Shown: in pieces, positions 38,665-46,997 of the stretch
Layout: every line of letters begins with the position of its first letter
How positions within the stretch are numbered: the stretch's first letter is position 1
Assembly (NCBI GenBank): GCA_024226515.1
Contig: JAAELQ010000138.1
Span: forward strand, 39,297-103,296
Reading direction: 5' to 3'
Length of the DNA: 64,000 nt
From: a bacterium
Lineage (GTDB): Bacteria; Acidobacteriota; Polarisedimenticolia; Polarisedimenticolales; Polarisedimenticolaceae
Position numbers and translations under genes: made by a program
The notes under the pieces: generated by a model
What the model saw: the letters and a program-made list of their open reading frames with translations, nothing else
Told to the model about the DNA's origin: nothing
Database searches by the model: none

Positions 38665-39873
38665 GTGGCGCACGGAACCAGGACGATTCAGGCTCGCGAG
38701 ATGCAGCTTCCCCCCGGCAGCGGCTGGGGTCGCCTGCCGCTGATCGGCCTGGTGCTGGGCGCGGCGGGCATCCTCGCCTCGTTCGCCCTCGGCCGCACGA
38801 ACCCCGAGCAGTTCTACCACTCGTGGCTCGTGTCGTTCGTGTTCTTCCTCAGTATCGCGCTGGGCGCCCTGTTTTTCGTGCTCGTGCACTTCGCGACCAA
38901 GGGCGGCTGGGGCGTCGTCGTGCGGCGGCTGGCCGAGAACGCGGCGGGCACGCTGCCGCTGTTCGCGCTGTTGTTCATCCCGGTATGGATGGGCATCAGC
39001 GTTCTGTTCGAATGGAGCCACGCCGACGTCGTGGCCGCGGACCACCTGCTGCAGAGCAAGGAGCCCTTTCTGAATCAGGGCTTCTTCACCGTGCGCGCGG
39101 CCTTCTACCTGGTCGTCTGGTCGGTGCTGGCCCTGGTGTTCCTGGGCGCCTCGCGCAGGCAGGACGTGACCGGCGACCACGCGATCACGCGCCGACTGAT
39201 CGCCCTCTCGGGGCCGGGGATCATGATCTTCGCCGTCACCGTGAGCTTCGCCTCGATCGACTGGATCATGTCGCTCGACGCGCACTGGTACTCGACGATG
39301 TTCGGCGTGTACTACTTCGCCGGCAGCCTGGTCGGAGCGTTCGCGTTGATGTCGCTGCTGGCCGCGGGCCTGAGCCGCAGCGGCCCGCTGAAGCACGTCA
39401 TCTCCCTCGAGCATTTCCACGACCTGGGCAAGCTGCTCTTCGCATTCACGGTGTTCTGGGCCTACATCGCCTTCTCGCAGTACTTCCTGATCTGGTACGC
39501 GAACATCCCCGAAGAGACCCTGTGGTTCCTGCACCGGGCCGAGGGCGGCTGGAAGACGCTGTCGATCGCCCTGGGCCTGGGGCACTTCGTCGTGCCGTTC
39601 TTCTTCCTGATGTCGCGCCACATCAAGCGCCGGACCCCGTTGCTGGTGGCCGGCGCGCTGTGGATGCTGGGCATGCACCTGGCGGACCTGCACTGGCTGA
39701 TCATGCCCAACCTGCACGCGCACGACATCCACGTCGGCCTGCTCGACGTGACCACCCTGGTCGGGGTGGGGGGCGTTTTCCTCGCCGGGCTGGGCTGGAA
39801 CCTGAAGCGCAGCGCCCTCGTGCCGGTGCGCGACCCGCGTCTCGCAGAATCGTTGTCGTTCCAGAACTTCTGA
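38665..39873 (+). CDS. actF: Alternative complex III membrane subunit ActF
   Basis: 402 aa from GTG 38665 (an ATG at 38701 would start 12 codons later). It has about ten transmembrane helices with the ActF pattern: FYHSWLVSFVFFLSIALGAL, FALLFIPVWMGISVLFEW, FASIDWIMSLDAHWYSTMFG, FHDLGKLLFAFTVFWAYIAF and SQYFLIWYANIPEET. It is related to ActC/NrfD but shorter. ActC and ActF face each other in the complex; which one oxidises quinol is best established for ActC. A 205-nt gap with a possible weak promoter (TTGTGC, 18 nt, TAGGCT near 39950-39980) separates it from the next gene. Confidence 0.92.
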   Translation: MAHGTRTIQAREMQLPPGSGWGRLPLIGLVLGAAGILASFALGRTNPEQFYHSWLVSFVFFLSIALGALFFVLVHFATKGGWGVVVRRLAENAAGTLPLFALLFIPVWMGISVLFEWSHADVVAADHLLQSKEPFLNQGFFTVRAAFYLVVWSVLALVFLGASRRQDVTGDHAITRRLIALSGPGIMIFAVTVSFASIDWIMSLDAHWYSTMFGVYYFAGSLVGAFALMSLLAAGLSRSGPLKHVISLEHFHDLGKLLFAFTVFWAYIAFSQYFLIWYANIPEETLWFLHRAEGGWKTLSIALGLGHFVVPFFFLMSRHIKRRTPLLVAGALWMLGMHLADLHWLIMPNLHAHDIHVGLLDVTTLVGVGGVFLAGLGWNLKRSALVPVRDPRLAESLSFQNF

Positions 39874-40078
39874 CCCGTCCGCCGCGGCCGGCCGGCCCGG
39901 CTCGAACCTCGAAAACCAAGGAAATCCAGGGTTTTGGGCCCCGTGGGCGGGTTGTGCCCCAAGGGACTCTTCTGGTAGGCTTTTTCTTCGTCGGCGCCAG
40001 CCGGACGACAGTGGGGCCTCGAACAACCGAATTCTGACCATTCTCCAATCCAAACAAGACAGACTGAGGAGACTCTTC

Positions 40079-40795
40079 ATGCGTGGAACGTGGATCCGAG
40101 TGGCGACGGCAATGGCCGTCGCGGGAATCGTCGCCGGCAGCGCGTTCGCCGGCAGCATCAGCGGAACGGTGAAGTTCGAGGGCCCGGTGCCCAAGCTGCC
40201 GCCGCTGAAAATGAGCGCCGATCCGGGTTGCCACAAGAAGCATGACGGCCCCGTGAAGTCCGAGCTGCTCGCGCTCGGCGACGGCAACACGATGGGCAAC
40301 ATCTTCGTCCGCGTGAAGAGCGGCGTGCCGAACAAGACCTACCCCGTCCCGAGCACCCCGGTCGTGCTGGACCAGAAGGGCTGCCGCTACGACCCGCATG
40401 TGCTGGGCGTGATGGTCGGCCAGAAGGTCAAGATCCTGAACTCCGACGGCCTGCTGCACAACGTGCACGGTCTGCCGAAGAAGAACAAGGCGTTCAACCG
40501 CGCCATGCCGGCCAGCGTCACCGAGGCCGAGTACGTGTTCGACAAGGAAGAGTTCACGTTCAAGATCAAGTGCGACGTCCACCCCTGGATGGGCGCCTAC
40601 GTCGGCGTGCTGCCGCACCCGTTCTTCGACGTCACCGCGACGGACGGCAAGTTCAAGATCGACGATCTGCCTGCCGGCACCTACGAGATCGAGGCCTGGC
40701 ACGAGAAGCTGCCGGCCAAGACGCAGACCGTGACCATCGGCGGCGACGAGAACAAGACGATCGACTTCGCGCTGTCCGCGCCGTCGCGCAAGTAG
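40079..40795 (+). CDS. Secreted cupredoxin-like / carboxypeptidase regulatory-like protein
   Basis: 238 aa; ATG with GAGGAG 9 nt upstream. A signal peptide covers 1-24 (MRGTWIRVATAMAVAGIVAG, cleaved near AFA). The middle part resembles a cupredoxin: a strand with LLHNVHG (two His) followed by KCDVHPWMGAY, a Cys-x2-His-x2-Met group like a type 1 copper site, then HPFF. The C-terminal 60 residues form a small beta domain (VTATDGKFKIDDLPAGTYEI) of the carboxypeptidase-regulatory type. It would be periplasmic. Its position between the act genes and the cytochrome oxidase genes suggests an electron carrier or a copper donor for oxidase assembly; this is inference. Such proteins often sit next to oxidase genes in this kind of bacterium. 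Confidence 0.75.
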   Translation: MRGTWIRVATAMAVAGIVAGSAFAGSISGTVKFEGPVPKLPPLKMSADPGCHKKHDGPVKSELLALGDGNTMGNIFVRVKSGVPNKTYPVPSTPVVLDQKGCRYDPHVLGVMVGQKVKILNSDGLLHNVHGLPKKNKAFNRAMPASVTEAEYVFDKEEFTFKIKCDVHPWMGAYVGVLPHPFFDVTATDGKFKIDDLPAGTYEIEAWHEKLPAKTQTVTIGGDENKTIDFALSAPSRK

Positions 40796-40872
40796 ACCGA
40801 GGCCGACGCACCCGAAACCCGATCGACTGAGAACAACGTGCCCTGGGGCATCCCTGGGAGAAGGACGGAATC

Positions 40873-42630
40873 ATGGCAGAAACCGCCCACGGCGGACACG
40901 ACCACGACGCCCATCACGAAGAACTGGGCTTTTGGCGTAAGTACGTCTTCTCCGTAGACCACAAGGTCATCGGGATTCAGTACTCGGTGACCGGGCTCGT
41001 GTTCCTGTTCTTCGGCTTCAGTCTGATGATGCTGATGCGCTGGTCGATGGCGTTCCCGGGCGAAGCGCTGCCGGTCATCGGCGGGCTGTTCGGCGACGCC
41101 CGCGCGCCGGGCGGCATCATGCTGCCCGACTTCTACAACGAGCTGGGCGCGATGCACGGGACGATCATGGTCTTCCTCGGCGTCGTGCCGCTGGCCGTCG
41201 GCGGCTTCGGCAACTTCGTGCTGCCGCTGCAGATCGGCGCGCCGGACATGGCCTTCCCCAAGATCAACATGGCCAGCTACTGGTGCTACCTCTCGGGCGG
41301 CGTGACCATGCTGGTCAGCTTCTTCCTGCCGGGCGGCGCGGCGCAGTCGGGCTGGACGTCGTACTCCCCGCTGGCCGACATCGCCCCGATGGGGCAGACG
41401 GCGTGGCTGATCGGGATGGTCCTGTTGATCACCTCGTCGTTGCTCGGCTCGGTCAACTTCATCGTCACGACGATCCAGCTCCGCGCTCCGGGACTGACGT
41501 TCTTCCGCCTGCCGTTCTTCGTCTGGGGCCAGTTCGTGACCTCTTTCCTGCTGCTGCTGGCCTTCCCGCCGCTCGAGGCGGCGGGCATCCTGCAGTTGAT
41601 GGACCGCGTGGCGGGAACCAGCTTCTTCTTGCCCTCGGGACTCGTCGTCAGCGGCGAGGTGCTGCAGGTCAGCGGAGGCGGCAGCCCGCTGCTGTGGCAG
41701 CACCTGTTCTGGTTCCTCGCGCACCCCGAGGTCTACGTGTTGATCCTGCCGGCCTTCGGCATCGTGGCCGAGATCGTGGCCAACAACACGCGCAAGCCGC
41801 TCTGGGGCTATCGCTCGATGGTCTACTCGGTGATCTTCCTCGGCTTCATGTCGTTCATCGTGTGGGCGCACCACATGTTCCTGACCGGCATGGGTCAGAC
41901 GATGGCCACCTTCTTCCAGACGACGACGATGATCATCTCGATCCCATCGGTGATCGTGCTGACGGCGCTGTTCATCTCGCTGTGGGGCGGGTCGATACGA
42001 TTCAACACGCCGATGCTGTTCGCCCTGGCCTTCCTGCCGATGTTCGGCATCGGCGGCCTGACCGGCCTGCCGCTGGGACTCAGCGCCTCGGACATCCCAC
42101 TGCACGACACGTACTACGTCATCGGGCACTTCCACTACGTGGTCGCCCCCGGAACCGTGTTCGCGCTGTTCGCGGGCGTCTACTACTGGTTCCCCAAGGC
42201 CACCGGCCGCAAGATGAACGAGTTCCTCGGCAAGCTGCACTTCTGGCCCTCGTTGATCTTCATGAACTGCATCTTCATGCCGATGTTCCTCCAGGGTCTG
42301 ACCGGCGTCTCGCGCCGCCTGGCCGACGGCGGCGCGACATACGAGTTCGCCGAACCGGTGCTGTTCCTGAACCGGATGATGTCCTACGCCGCCTGGTGCC
42401 TGGCGCTGGCGCAGATCCCGTTCATCATCAACTTCTTCATCAGCATCCGCGGTGGAGAGAAGGTGTCGAACAACCCGTGGGAGGCGACGACGATCGAGTG
42501 GGCCGCCCCCTCGCCGCCGCCGCACGGCAACTTCGCCGCCGTACCCACCGCCTACCGCGGGCCGTACGAGTACAGCGTGCCGGGTGAGGAACGCGACTTC
42601 ACGCCGCAGTTCCAGTCGAAGGAGGCCTGA
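40873..42630 (+). CDS. ctaD: Cytochrome c oxidase subunit I (aa3-type heme-copper oxidase)
   Basis: 585 aa, twelve-helix core plus a C-terminal extension. Ligands: low-spin heme His in MHGTIMVFLG; CuB His284 with Glu286 and cross-linking Tyr288 in AHPEVYVL; the CuB His pair in VWAHHMFLTG; heme a3/heme a His in HDTYYVIGHFHYV. The HPEVY Glu marks an A1-type D-channel ending. In the K-channel, however, the usual PTGIK reads IPSVIV, with Val362 at the proton-conducting Lys position. It reduces O2 to water with electrons from CuA of subunit II. The order I-III-IV-membrane protein-II is unusual. The ribosome site GGGAGAAGG is upstream, and the 3' end carries the GGAGG for subunit III. Confidence 0.96.
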   Translation: MAETAHGGHDHDAHHEELGFWRKYVFSVDHKVIGIQYSVTGLVFLFFGFSLMMLMRWSMAFPGEALPVIGGLFGDARAPGGIMLPDFYNELGAMHGTIMVFLGVVPLAVGGFGNFVLPLQIGAPDMAFPKINMASYWCYLSGGVTMLVSFFLPGGAAQSGWTSYSPLADIAPMGQTAWLIGMVLLITSSLLGSVNFIVTTIQLRAPGLTFFRLPFFVWGQFVTSFLLLLAFPPLEAAGILQLMDRVAGTSFFLPSGLVVSGEVLQVSGGGSPLLWQHLFWFLAHPEVYVLILPAFGIVAEIVANNTRKPLWGYRSMVYSVIFLGFMSFIVWAHHMFLTGMGQTMATFFQTTTMIISIPSVIVLTALFISLWGGSIRFNTPMLFALAFLPMFGIGGLTGLPLGLSASDIPLHDTYYVIGHFHYVVAPGTVFALFAGVYYWFPKATGRKMNEFLGKLHFWPSLIFMNCIFMPMFLQGLTGVSRRLADGGATYEFAEPVLFLNRMMSYAAWCLALAQIPFIINFFISIRGGEKVSNNPWEATTIEWAAPSPPPHGNFAAVPTAYRGPYEYSVPGEERDFTPQFQSKEA

Positions 42631-42635
42631 GCGAG

Positions 42636-43226
42636 ATGGAGATTCCCTACACCGTACAGCCGCGGCCCGACACCGCGCTGACCAACGGCAAGATCGGCAT
42701 CTGGCTCTTCCTGGCCTCGGAGATCATGCTGTTCGGCGCGTTGTTCGCCACCTACCTGATGCTGCGCGTCGGAGCCGACGAATGGCCCAAGGGCGCAGAG
42801 TTCCTCGATCCGAAGATGGCGGCGATCAACACGCTCGTCCTGATCACGTCGAGTGTGACGATGGTCATGGCCTGGGCCTCGCTGGCCCGCAAGCGCTTCT
42901 CGACGTTCCGGCTGTACATGATCGCCACGGTCGCCCTGGGCGGCGTGTTCATGTTCATCAAGTACCTCGAGTACATGGCCAAGTTCGACCATCATTACTA
43001 TCCGGAAACCAACACGTTCCTGGCGATCTACTTCACCATGACCGGCCTGCACGCATTGCACGTGTTCGGCGGCATGGCGATCAACGCCTACCTCGCCGGG
43101 CCGGGATCGAAGCTGTGGCACAAGGACGAGGAGTGGTTCACGAACCGCGTCGAGAATTCGGGGCTGTTCTGGCACTTCGTCGACCTCGTGTGGATCTTCC
43201 TGTTCCCGATTCTCTATCTTCTCTAG
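42636..43226 (+). CDS. ctaE: Cytochrome c oxidase subunit III
   Basis: 196 aa, the short five-helix bacterial form. Landmarks: IGIWLFLASEIMLFGALFAT (Glu in the second helix), LITSSVTMVMAWASLARKRF, FLAIYFTMTGLHALHVFGGM (subunit III signature with TGLHALHV) and GLFWHFVDLVWIFLFPILYL, where HFVDLVWIFLFP is the family end motif. It stabilises subunit I and maintains proton uptake. It starts 5 nt after the ctaD stop with GGAGG at 42621-42625 and ends 9 nt before subunit IV. Confidence 0.95.
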   Translation: MEIPYTVQPRPDTALTNGKIGIWLFLASEIMLFGALFATYLMLRVGADEWPKGAEFLDPKMAAINTLVLITSSVTMVMAWASLARKRFSTFRLYMIATVALGGVFMFIKYLEYMAKFDHHYYPETNTFLAIYFTMTGLHALHVFGGMAINAYLAGPGSKLWHKDEEWFTNRVENSGLFWHFVDLVWIFLFPILYLL

Positions 43227-43235
43227 GGGGCGACC

Positions 43236-43535
43236 ATGGGCAGCCACGCCGACATCGACAAGCACGTACGGACGTACATGATCGTCTTCGCCTCGCTGCT
43301 GGTCCTGACCGGGGCCACGGTGGGTGCGGCCATGCTCGACTTCTCCCCCGGCCTGACCATCGCCGTCGCGCTGTTCATCGCCACGATCAAGGGCTCGCTG
43401 GTCGCCTGCTTCTTCATGCACCTGATCTCCGAGCGCAAGCTGATCCTGTGGGTCCTGCTGCTGACGATCTCGTTCTTCTTCGTTCTGTTGCTGGTCCCGA
43501 TGTGGACCTCGATCTCGGATCAGGCGCTGAGCTGA
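43236..43535 (+). CDS. ctaF: Cytochrome c oxidase subunit IV-type protein
   Basis: 99 aa with three transmembrane helices, matching the prokaryotic cytochrome c oxidase subunit IV family. After a His-rich cytoplasmic start (GSHADIDKHVRTYMIVF) come LLVLTGATVGAAML, IAVALFIATIKGSLVACFFM with HLISERK, then LWVLLLTISFFFVLLLVPMW. IKGSLVACFFMHL is the family motif. The GGGGGCG before the ATG serves as ribosome site. It is presumably an assembly or stabilising subunit. Confidence 0.9.
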   Translation: MGSHADIDKHVRTYMIVFASLLVLTGATVGAAMLDFSPGLTIAVALFIATIKGSLVACFFMHLISERKLILWVLLLTISFFFVLLLVPMWTSISDQALS

Positions 43536-43536
43536 T

Positions 43537-44007
43537 ATGTCGTTGAAGGGCTTCCATATCGTCTTCGTCGCGGTCTCGACGCTCGTGGCCTTCATGTTCG
43601 GGGGTTGGAACCTCAACGCTTACGGAACGCACGGCGGCGGGGCGAGCCTGGCGATGGGGATCGGGGGCCTCGCCTTCGGCGTGCTGCTGATCGTCTACGG
43701 TTTCACCTTCTGGCGCAAGGTTCGCACGCTCGACGAGGAGCGGCAGCGGCGGCGCAAGATGCTGCATCGCGTGTCGCTCGTTCCGGTGATCCTGATTCTC
43801 AGCACGCGCGTCGCACCGGCGTGCACCGTGTGCTACGGCGAAGCCGAGGGGCCGATGATCGATGCGGCGCGCCTCGGCGTGTTTCTGTTGTTCGGGATGA
43901 CCCTGCTGATGCAGGGCGCCTTCGTAGCTTTTTTTGTCTACCTCTGGCGGCGGGCTCGCAAGAACCGCCCCGAGGGCTACACGCCGCACTGGCGGCTCGA
44001 CTCGTAA
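43537..44007 (+). CDS. Membrane protein of the cox cluster with a CxxC segment, possible fusion
   Basis: 156 aa; ATG is 1 nt after the ctaF stop. The N-terminal half has two transmembrane helices (FHIVFVAVSTLVAFMFGGW and MGIGGLAFGVLLIVYGF) and a charged loop (TLDEERQRRRK). The C-terminal half starts with a hydrophobic stretch and ACTVCYGEAEGPMIDAARLG, then LFGMTLLMQGAFVAFFVYLW. The second half resembles small separate proteins encoded in other cox clusters that carry a CxxC after a signal-like helix, so this may be a fusion of two small genes. A role in copper handling or assembly is possible but not shown. I cannot give a named family with confidence. Confidence 0.75.
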   Translation: MSLKGFHIVFVAVSTLVAFMFGGWNLNAYGTHGGGASLAMGIGGLAFGVLLIVYGFTFWRKVRTLDEERQRRRKMLHRVSLVPVILILSTRVAPACTVCYGEAEGPMIDAARLGVFLLFGMTLLMQGAFVAFFVYLWRRARKNRPEGYTPHWRLDS

Positions 44008-44019
44008 GGGGACTCACCC

Positions 44020-44823
44020 ATGAAGATGCCGTACATGCTCGAGCAGGCCTCGAGCTATGCCGCGGACCTCGACAACGTCATCAGCATCGTGCACATCTTG
44101 ATGGCCGTTCTGTTCGTGGGTTGGGGCGCCTTCTTCCTGTACACGCTGGTCCGCTTCAGCCGCCGGCGCAATCCCAAGGCGGACTACGTCGGCGTGAAGA
44201 GCAAGTTCAGCACCTATGCCGAGATCGGCGTCGCCGTCTTCGAGGGCGTGCTGCTGATCGGCTTCTCGATCCCGCTGTGGGGCGCGCGCGTCAACGAGGT
44301 CCCGCCGGACGGCGAGAGCGTCCAGGTTCGTGTCGTGGCCCAGCAGTTCGCGTGGAACATGTGGTACCCGGGCGCGGACGGTGTCTTCGGTAAGGCCGAC
44401 GTGTCGCTGATCGACGAGGAGACCAACCCCGTCGGCCTCGATCGCGACGATCCGGCCGCCAAGGACGACATCACGACGATCAACCAGCTACACCTTCCGG
44501 TGAACGAACCCGTGGTACTGCACATCTCGAGCAAGGACGTGATCCACAGCTTCAACCAGCCGCACATGCGGGTGAAGCAGGACGCCATTCCGGGCCTGTC
44601 CATCCCGCTGTGGTTCATCCCCACCGTCACGACGGCGGAGATGCGCGAGAAGACGGGCAACGACGAGTTCACCTACGAGATCGCCTGCGCACAGCTGTGC
44701 GGCAACAGCCACACGAACATGCGCGGCTTCGTCACGGTCGAGACCCAGGAAGAGTTCGACGCCTGGCTGGAGGAGGAGGCCTCGTACCTCTCCACGGGCG
44801 ACGAGGACGACTTCTGGAACTAG
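44020..44823 (+). CDS. ctaC: Cytochrome c oxidase subunit II
   Basis: 267 aa. Two N-terminal transmembrane helices (about 21-46 and 69-87) are followed by the periplasmic CuA cupredoxin domain. CuA ligands: His in SSKDVIHSFNQPHMRVKQD, then CAQLCGNSHTNM, giving Cys-x3-Cys-x3-His-x2-Met. VVAQQFAWNMWYPG is the aromatic region at the cytochrome c docking and electron-entry site. No CxxCH follows, so there is no fused cytochrome c domain and an external donor is needed. The GGGGAC upstream acts as ribosome site. Its TAG stop lies in the first three bases of an inverted-repeat insertion; removing the element leaves TAG in place, so the protein is intact. Confidence 0.95.
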   Translation: MKMPYMLEQASSYAADLDNVISIVHILMAVLFVGWGAFFLYTLVRFSRRRNPKADYVGVKSKFSTYAEIGVAVFEGVLLIGFSIPLWGARVNEVPPDGESVQVRVVAQQFAWNMWYPGADGVFGKADVSLIDEETNPVGLDRDDPAAKDDITTINQLHLPVNEPVVLHISSKDVIHSFNQPHMRVKQDAIPGLSIPLWFIPTVTTAEMREKTGNDEFTYEIACAQLCGNSHTNMRGFVTVETQEEFDAWLEEEASYLSTGDEDDFWN

Positions 44824-44987
44824 GAGCCTGTCCGAGTCATCACCGGCATCGCGCGCATGGGGGTTGCGGGCGCATGCTTCGTTGTTCGTCGTTGACGATA
44901 CACCAGCATCGACTTCCTCCTCTCGCCTCGCCTGCGCCGCGCAAGACCCATGCGCGCGATGCCGGTGATTACTCGGACAGGCTCCTA
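44821..44987. mobile_element. MITE-like inverted-repeat element at the coxII stop codon
   Basis: 167 bp with 41-nt terminal inverted repeats (44821-44861 and 44947-44987) that match at 40 of 41 positions, plus a nested second pair (TTGCGGGCGC at 44864 against GCGCCGCGCAA at 44934) that extends the stem to over 50 bp. Tips read TAGGAGCCTGTCCGAGT on both strands, with TA at both ends as expected of a TA target duplication (IS630/Tc1-mariner type). The centre is about 60 nt and codes for nothing, so it would be non-autonomous. No transposase gene is in the window. Confidence 0.8.
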
Positions 44988-45006
44988 GCCGCGGGGGGCG
45001 TGGCCC

Positions 45007-46446
45007 ATGCCGCGACTTGACCCCTCTTACGATGCGATCGTGGTCGGCTCGGGCCCCAACGGGCTCGGAGCCGCGGTCACGCTGGCGCAGGCCGGCCTCG
45101 GCGTCCTGGTCTGCGAGGCGCGCGACAGCGTCGGCGGCAGCGCCCGATCGGACGAGGGGACCCTCCCCGGGCTGATCCACGACGTCTGCTCGGCGATCCA
45201 TCCCACCGGGGCCGCCTCCCCTCTCTTTCGCTCGCTGCCCCTCGAGCGACACGGACTGGAGTGGGTGCATCCGGAGCTGCCGCTGGCGCATCCGCTCGAG
45301 GGAGGCCGGGCCGCCGTGCTGGAACGCTCGCTGGACGCGACGGCCCGGGGCCTGGGAGAGGACGAGCGCGCCTACCGGCGTCTGTTGAAACCCCTGCAGA
45401 GCGCAGGGCTGCCGCTGCTGGACCAGTTGCTCTCCCCTCCTCTCGGGGTGCCCTATCTACCGCTGGCCATGGCCCGCTTCGGGCTCTCTGCGCTGCGCTC
45501 GGCTCGGTCTCGCTCGCGCACGTTCGCGGGCGAGCCCGCGCGGGCGCTGCTGGCGGGCAACGCAGCGCACTCGGTGCTGCCGCTCGAGGACCGCGGCTCG
45601 GCCGCCGTCGGAGTGGTGCTGACGCTGGCGGCGCACCTCGTCGGGTGGCCGCTGGCTCGCGGGGGCACGCAGCGCCTGTCGGACGCGTTGGCCGCGCATC
45701 TCGAGAGCCTGGGCGGGACGATCGCGACGGGAACCGAGATCCGGGACCTGGCCGACCTGCCGCAATCGCGCGTCGTGCTGTTCGACGTGTCGCCGCGGCA
45801 ACTCGTGACGATCGCGGGCGGCGCGCTGCCGGACGGCTACGGCGCCAGACTGCAGCGCTTTCGCCACGGTCCCGGCGTGTTCAAGGTCGACTGGGCCCTC
45901 GACGGCCCCGTGCCGTGGACGGCCGAGGCCTGCCGGCGCGCCGGGACGGTACACGTCGGCGGGACGTTCGACGAGGTCGCCGAGGCCGAGAGAGCGCCGT
46001 GGCGCGGAGAGGTCGCGGAGCGGCCGTTCGTGCTGCTGGCCCAGCAGAGCCTGTTCGACGAGACCCGCGTCTCCGGCGGCCGGCAGACGCTGTGGGGCTA
46101 CTGCCACGTGCCGAGCGGCTCGACCGTCGACATGACCTCGCGCATCGAGGCGCAGGTCGAGCGCTTCGCGCCCGGCTTCCGCGAGCGGATCCTCGAGCGC
46201 CGCACGCTGAACAGCGAGGAGCTGGAGGCGTACAACCCGAACCTGATCGGCGGCGATATCACCGGGGGCGCCAACGACCTGCGGCAGCTGCTCGCGCGCC
46301 CCGTGCCGAGCGTGACGCCGTGGGCGACGCCGAACCCGCGCCTGTATCTCTGCTCGTCCTCGACCCCGCCCGGCGGCGGCGTGCACGGGATGTGCGGCTA
46401 CCACGCAGCGCGCGCCGCGCTGTCACGGGCCTTCGGCCGCTCCTGA
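45007..46446 (+). CDS. Phytoene desaturase-like FAD-dependent oxidoreductase
   Basis: 479 aa. The N-terminal FAD-binding Rossmann motif is AIVVGSGPNGLGAAVTLAQA, followed by CEARDSVGGSARSDEG (the E and GG residues that bind FAD). The C-terminal end has PGGGVHGMCGYHAARAAL, the typical second FAD motif of carotenoid desaturase/isomerase and related NAD(P)/FAD proteins. The middle part is a substrate domain with no useful signature. It belongs to the broad CrtI/COG1233 group, whose members act on carotenoids, retinoids and other lipids; no carotenoid genes are nearby, so the substrate is open. Its 3' end overlaps the convergent DUF2867 gene by 24 nt. Confidence 0.85.
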   Translation: MPRLDPSYDAIVVGSGPNGLGAAVTLAQAGLGVLVCEARDSVGGSARSDEGTLPGLIHDVCSAIHPTGAASPLFRSLPLERHGLEWVHPELPLAHPLEGGRAAVLERSLDATARGLGEDERAYRRLLKPLQSAGLPLLDQLLSPPLGVPYLPLAMARFGLSALRSARSRSRTFAGEPARALLAGNAAHSVLPLEDRGSAAVGVVLTLAAHLVGWPLARGGTQRLSDALAAHLESLGGTIATGTEIRDLADLPQSRVVLFDVSPRQLVTIAGGALPDGYGARLQRFRHGPGVFKVDWALDGPVPWTAEACRRAGTVHVGGTFDEVAEAERAPWRGEVAERPFVLLAQQSLFDETRVSGGRQTLWGYCHVPSGSTVDMTSRIEAQVERFAPGFRERILERRTLNSEELEAYNPNLIGGDITGGANDLRQLLARPVPSVTPWATPNPRLYLCSSSTPPGGGVHGMCGYHAARAALSRAFGRS

Positions 46447-46947
46447 GGGCTCGCGATCGGCCTCAGGCGGGTGCGTGAGCATCCGCTGCAGCATCCGCGG
46501 CACGATCCTGCGATGCACCGGCCGGACGGCCGTGAAGTACAGCCTCCCGACGGCCGCGCGGTACTCGACGCGCGTCGACAGAATCGCGTAACGGCCGCGC
46601 GAGCCGTCCTGCAGCAGATACGAGACCCAGTAGTCGAGCCCCGGCGCGCTGCCCCGGGCCAGGATCTCCTCCTCGCTGCGCTCGACGATCGGGGGCCGCT
46701 CGGGTGAGGCGCGGTAAAACGCCTCTACATCGGAGAACAGGCCGTGCGGCACCTCGATCAGCCAGGCGTCGGCGTAGTCCGCGCCGGGGCCGAGAGCGCC
46801 GATCAGCGAATCCTCGGGGGGCGGCACCTCGATCACGTCCACCGGGCGGGTCGCCAGCAGGGCGAGGGCCGCGAGCACCACGAACAGCAGCAGGATTCCG
46901 GCGGCAATCCGGAAGATCGTGCGACGATTGGACCGGGGGCGCTTCAT
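46423..46947 (-). CDS. DUF2867-type membrane-anchored protein
   Basis: 174 aa from ATG 46947. Basic residues then one transmembrane helix (about 14-32, AAGILLLFVVLAALALLA) anchor the N-terminus; the rest is outside or in the cytoplasm. The soluble part has the DUF2867 pattern: GADYADAWLIEVPHG, later YWVSYLLQDGSRGRYAILST, and RLYFTAVRPVHRRIVPRML near the end, which matches the family signature LYF-x-(A/I)-x-RP(V/F)HR. The domain is also attached to some short-chain dehydrogenases, and its function is unknown. It starts 50 nt from the divergent metalloprotease gene. Confidence 0.75.
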   Translation of the reverse strand: MKRPRSNRRTIFRIAAGILLLFVVLAALALLATRPVDVIEVPPPEDSLIGALGPGADYADAWLIEVPHGLFSDVEAFYRASPERPPIVERSEEEILARGSAPGLDYWVSYLLQDGSRGRYAILSTRVEYRAAVGRLYFTAVRPVHRRIVPRMLQRMLTHPPEADREPSGAAEGP

Positions 46948-46997
46948 GTCGTATCTGAAGGGTCCACTGTGCCACAACCGGCCGCCCGGGAGGACTC

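Noticed and set aside
45007..46446. Assignment of the oxidoreductase as a true phytoene desaturase
   Set aside because: The FAD motifs fit the broad family, but no carotenoid genes are nearby and the substrate domain is not diagnostic, so only a family-level call is made.
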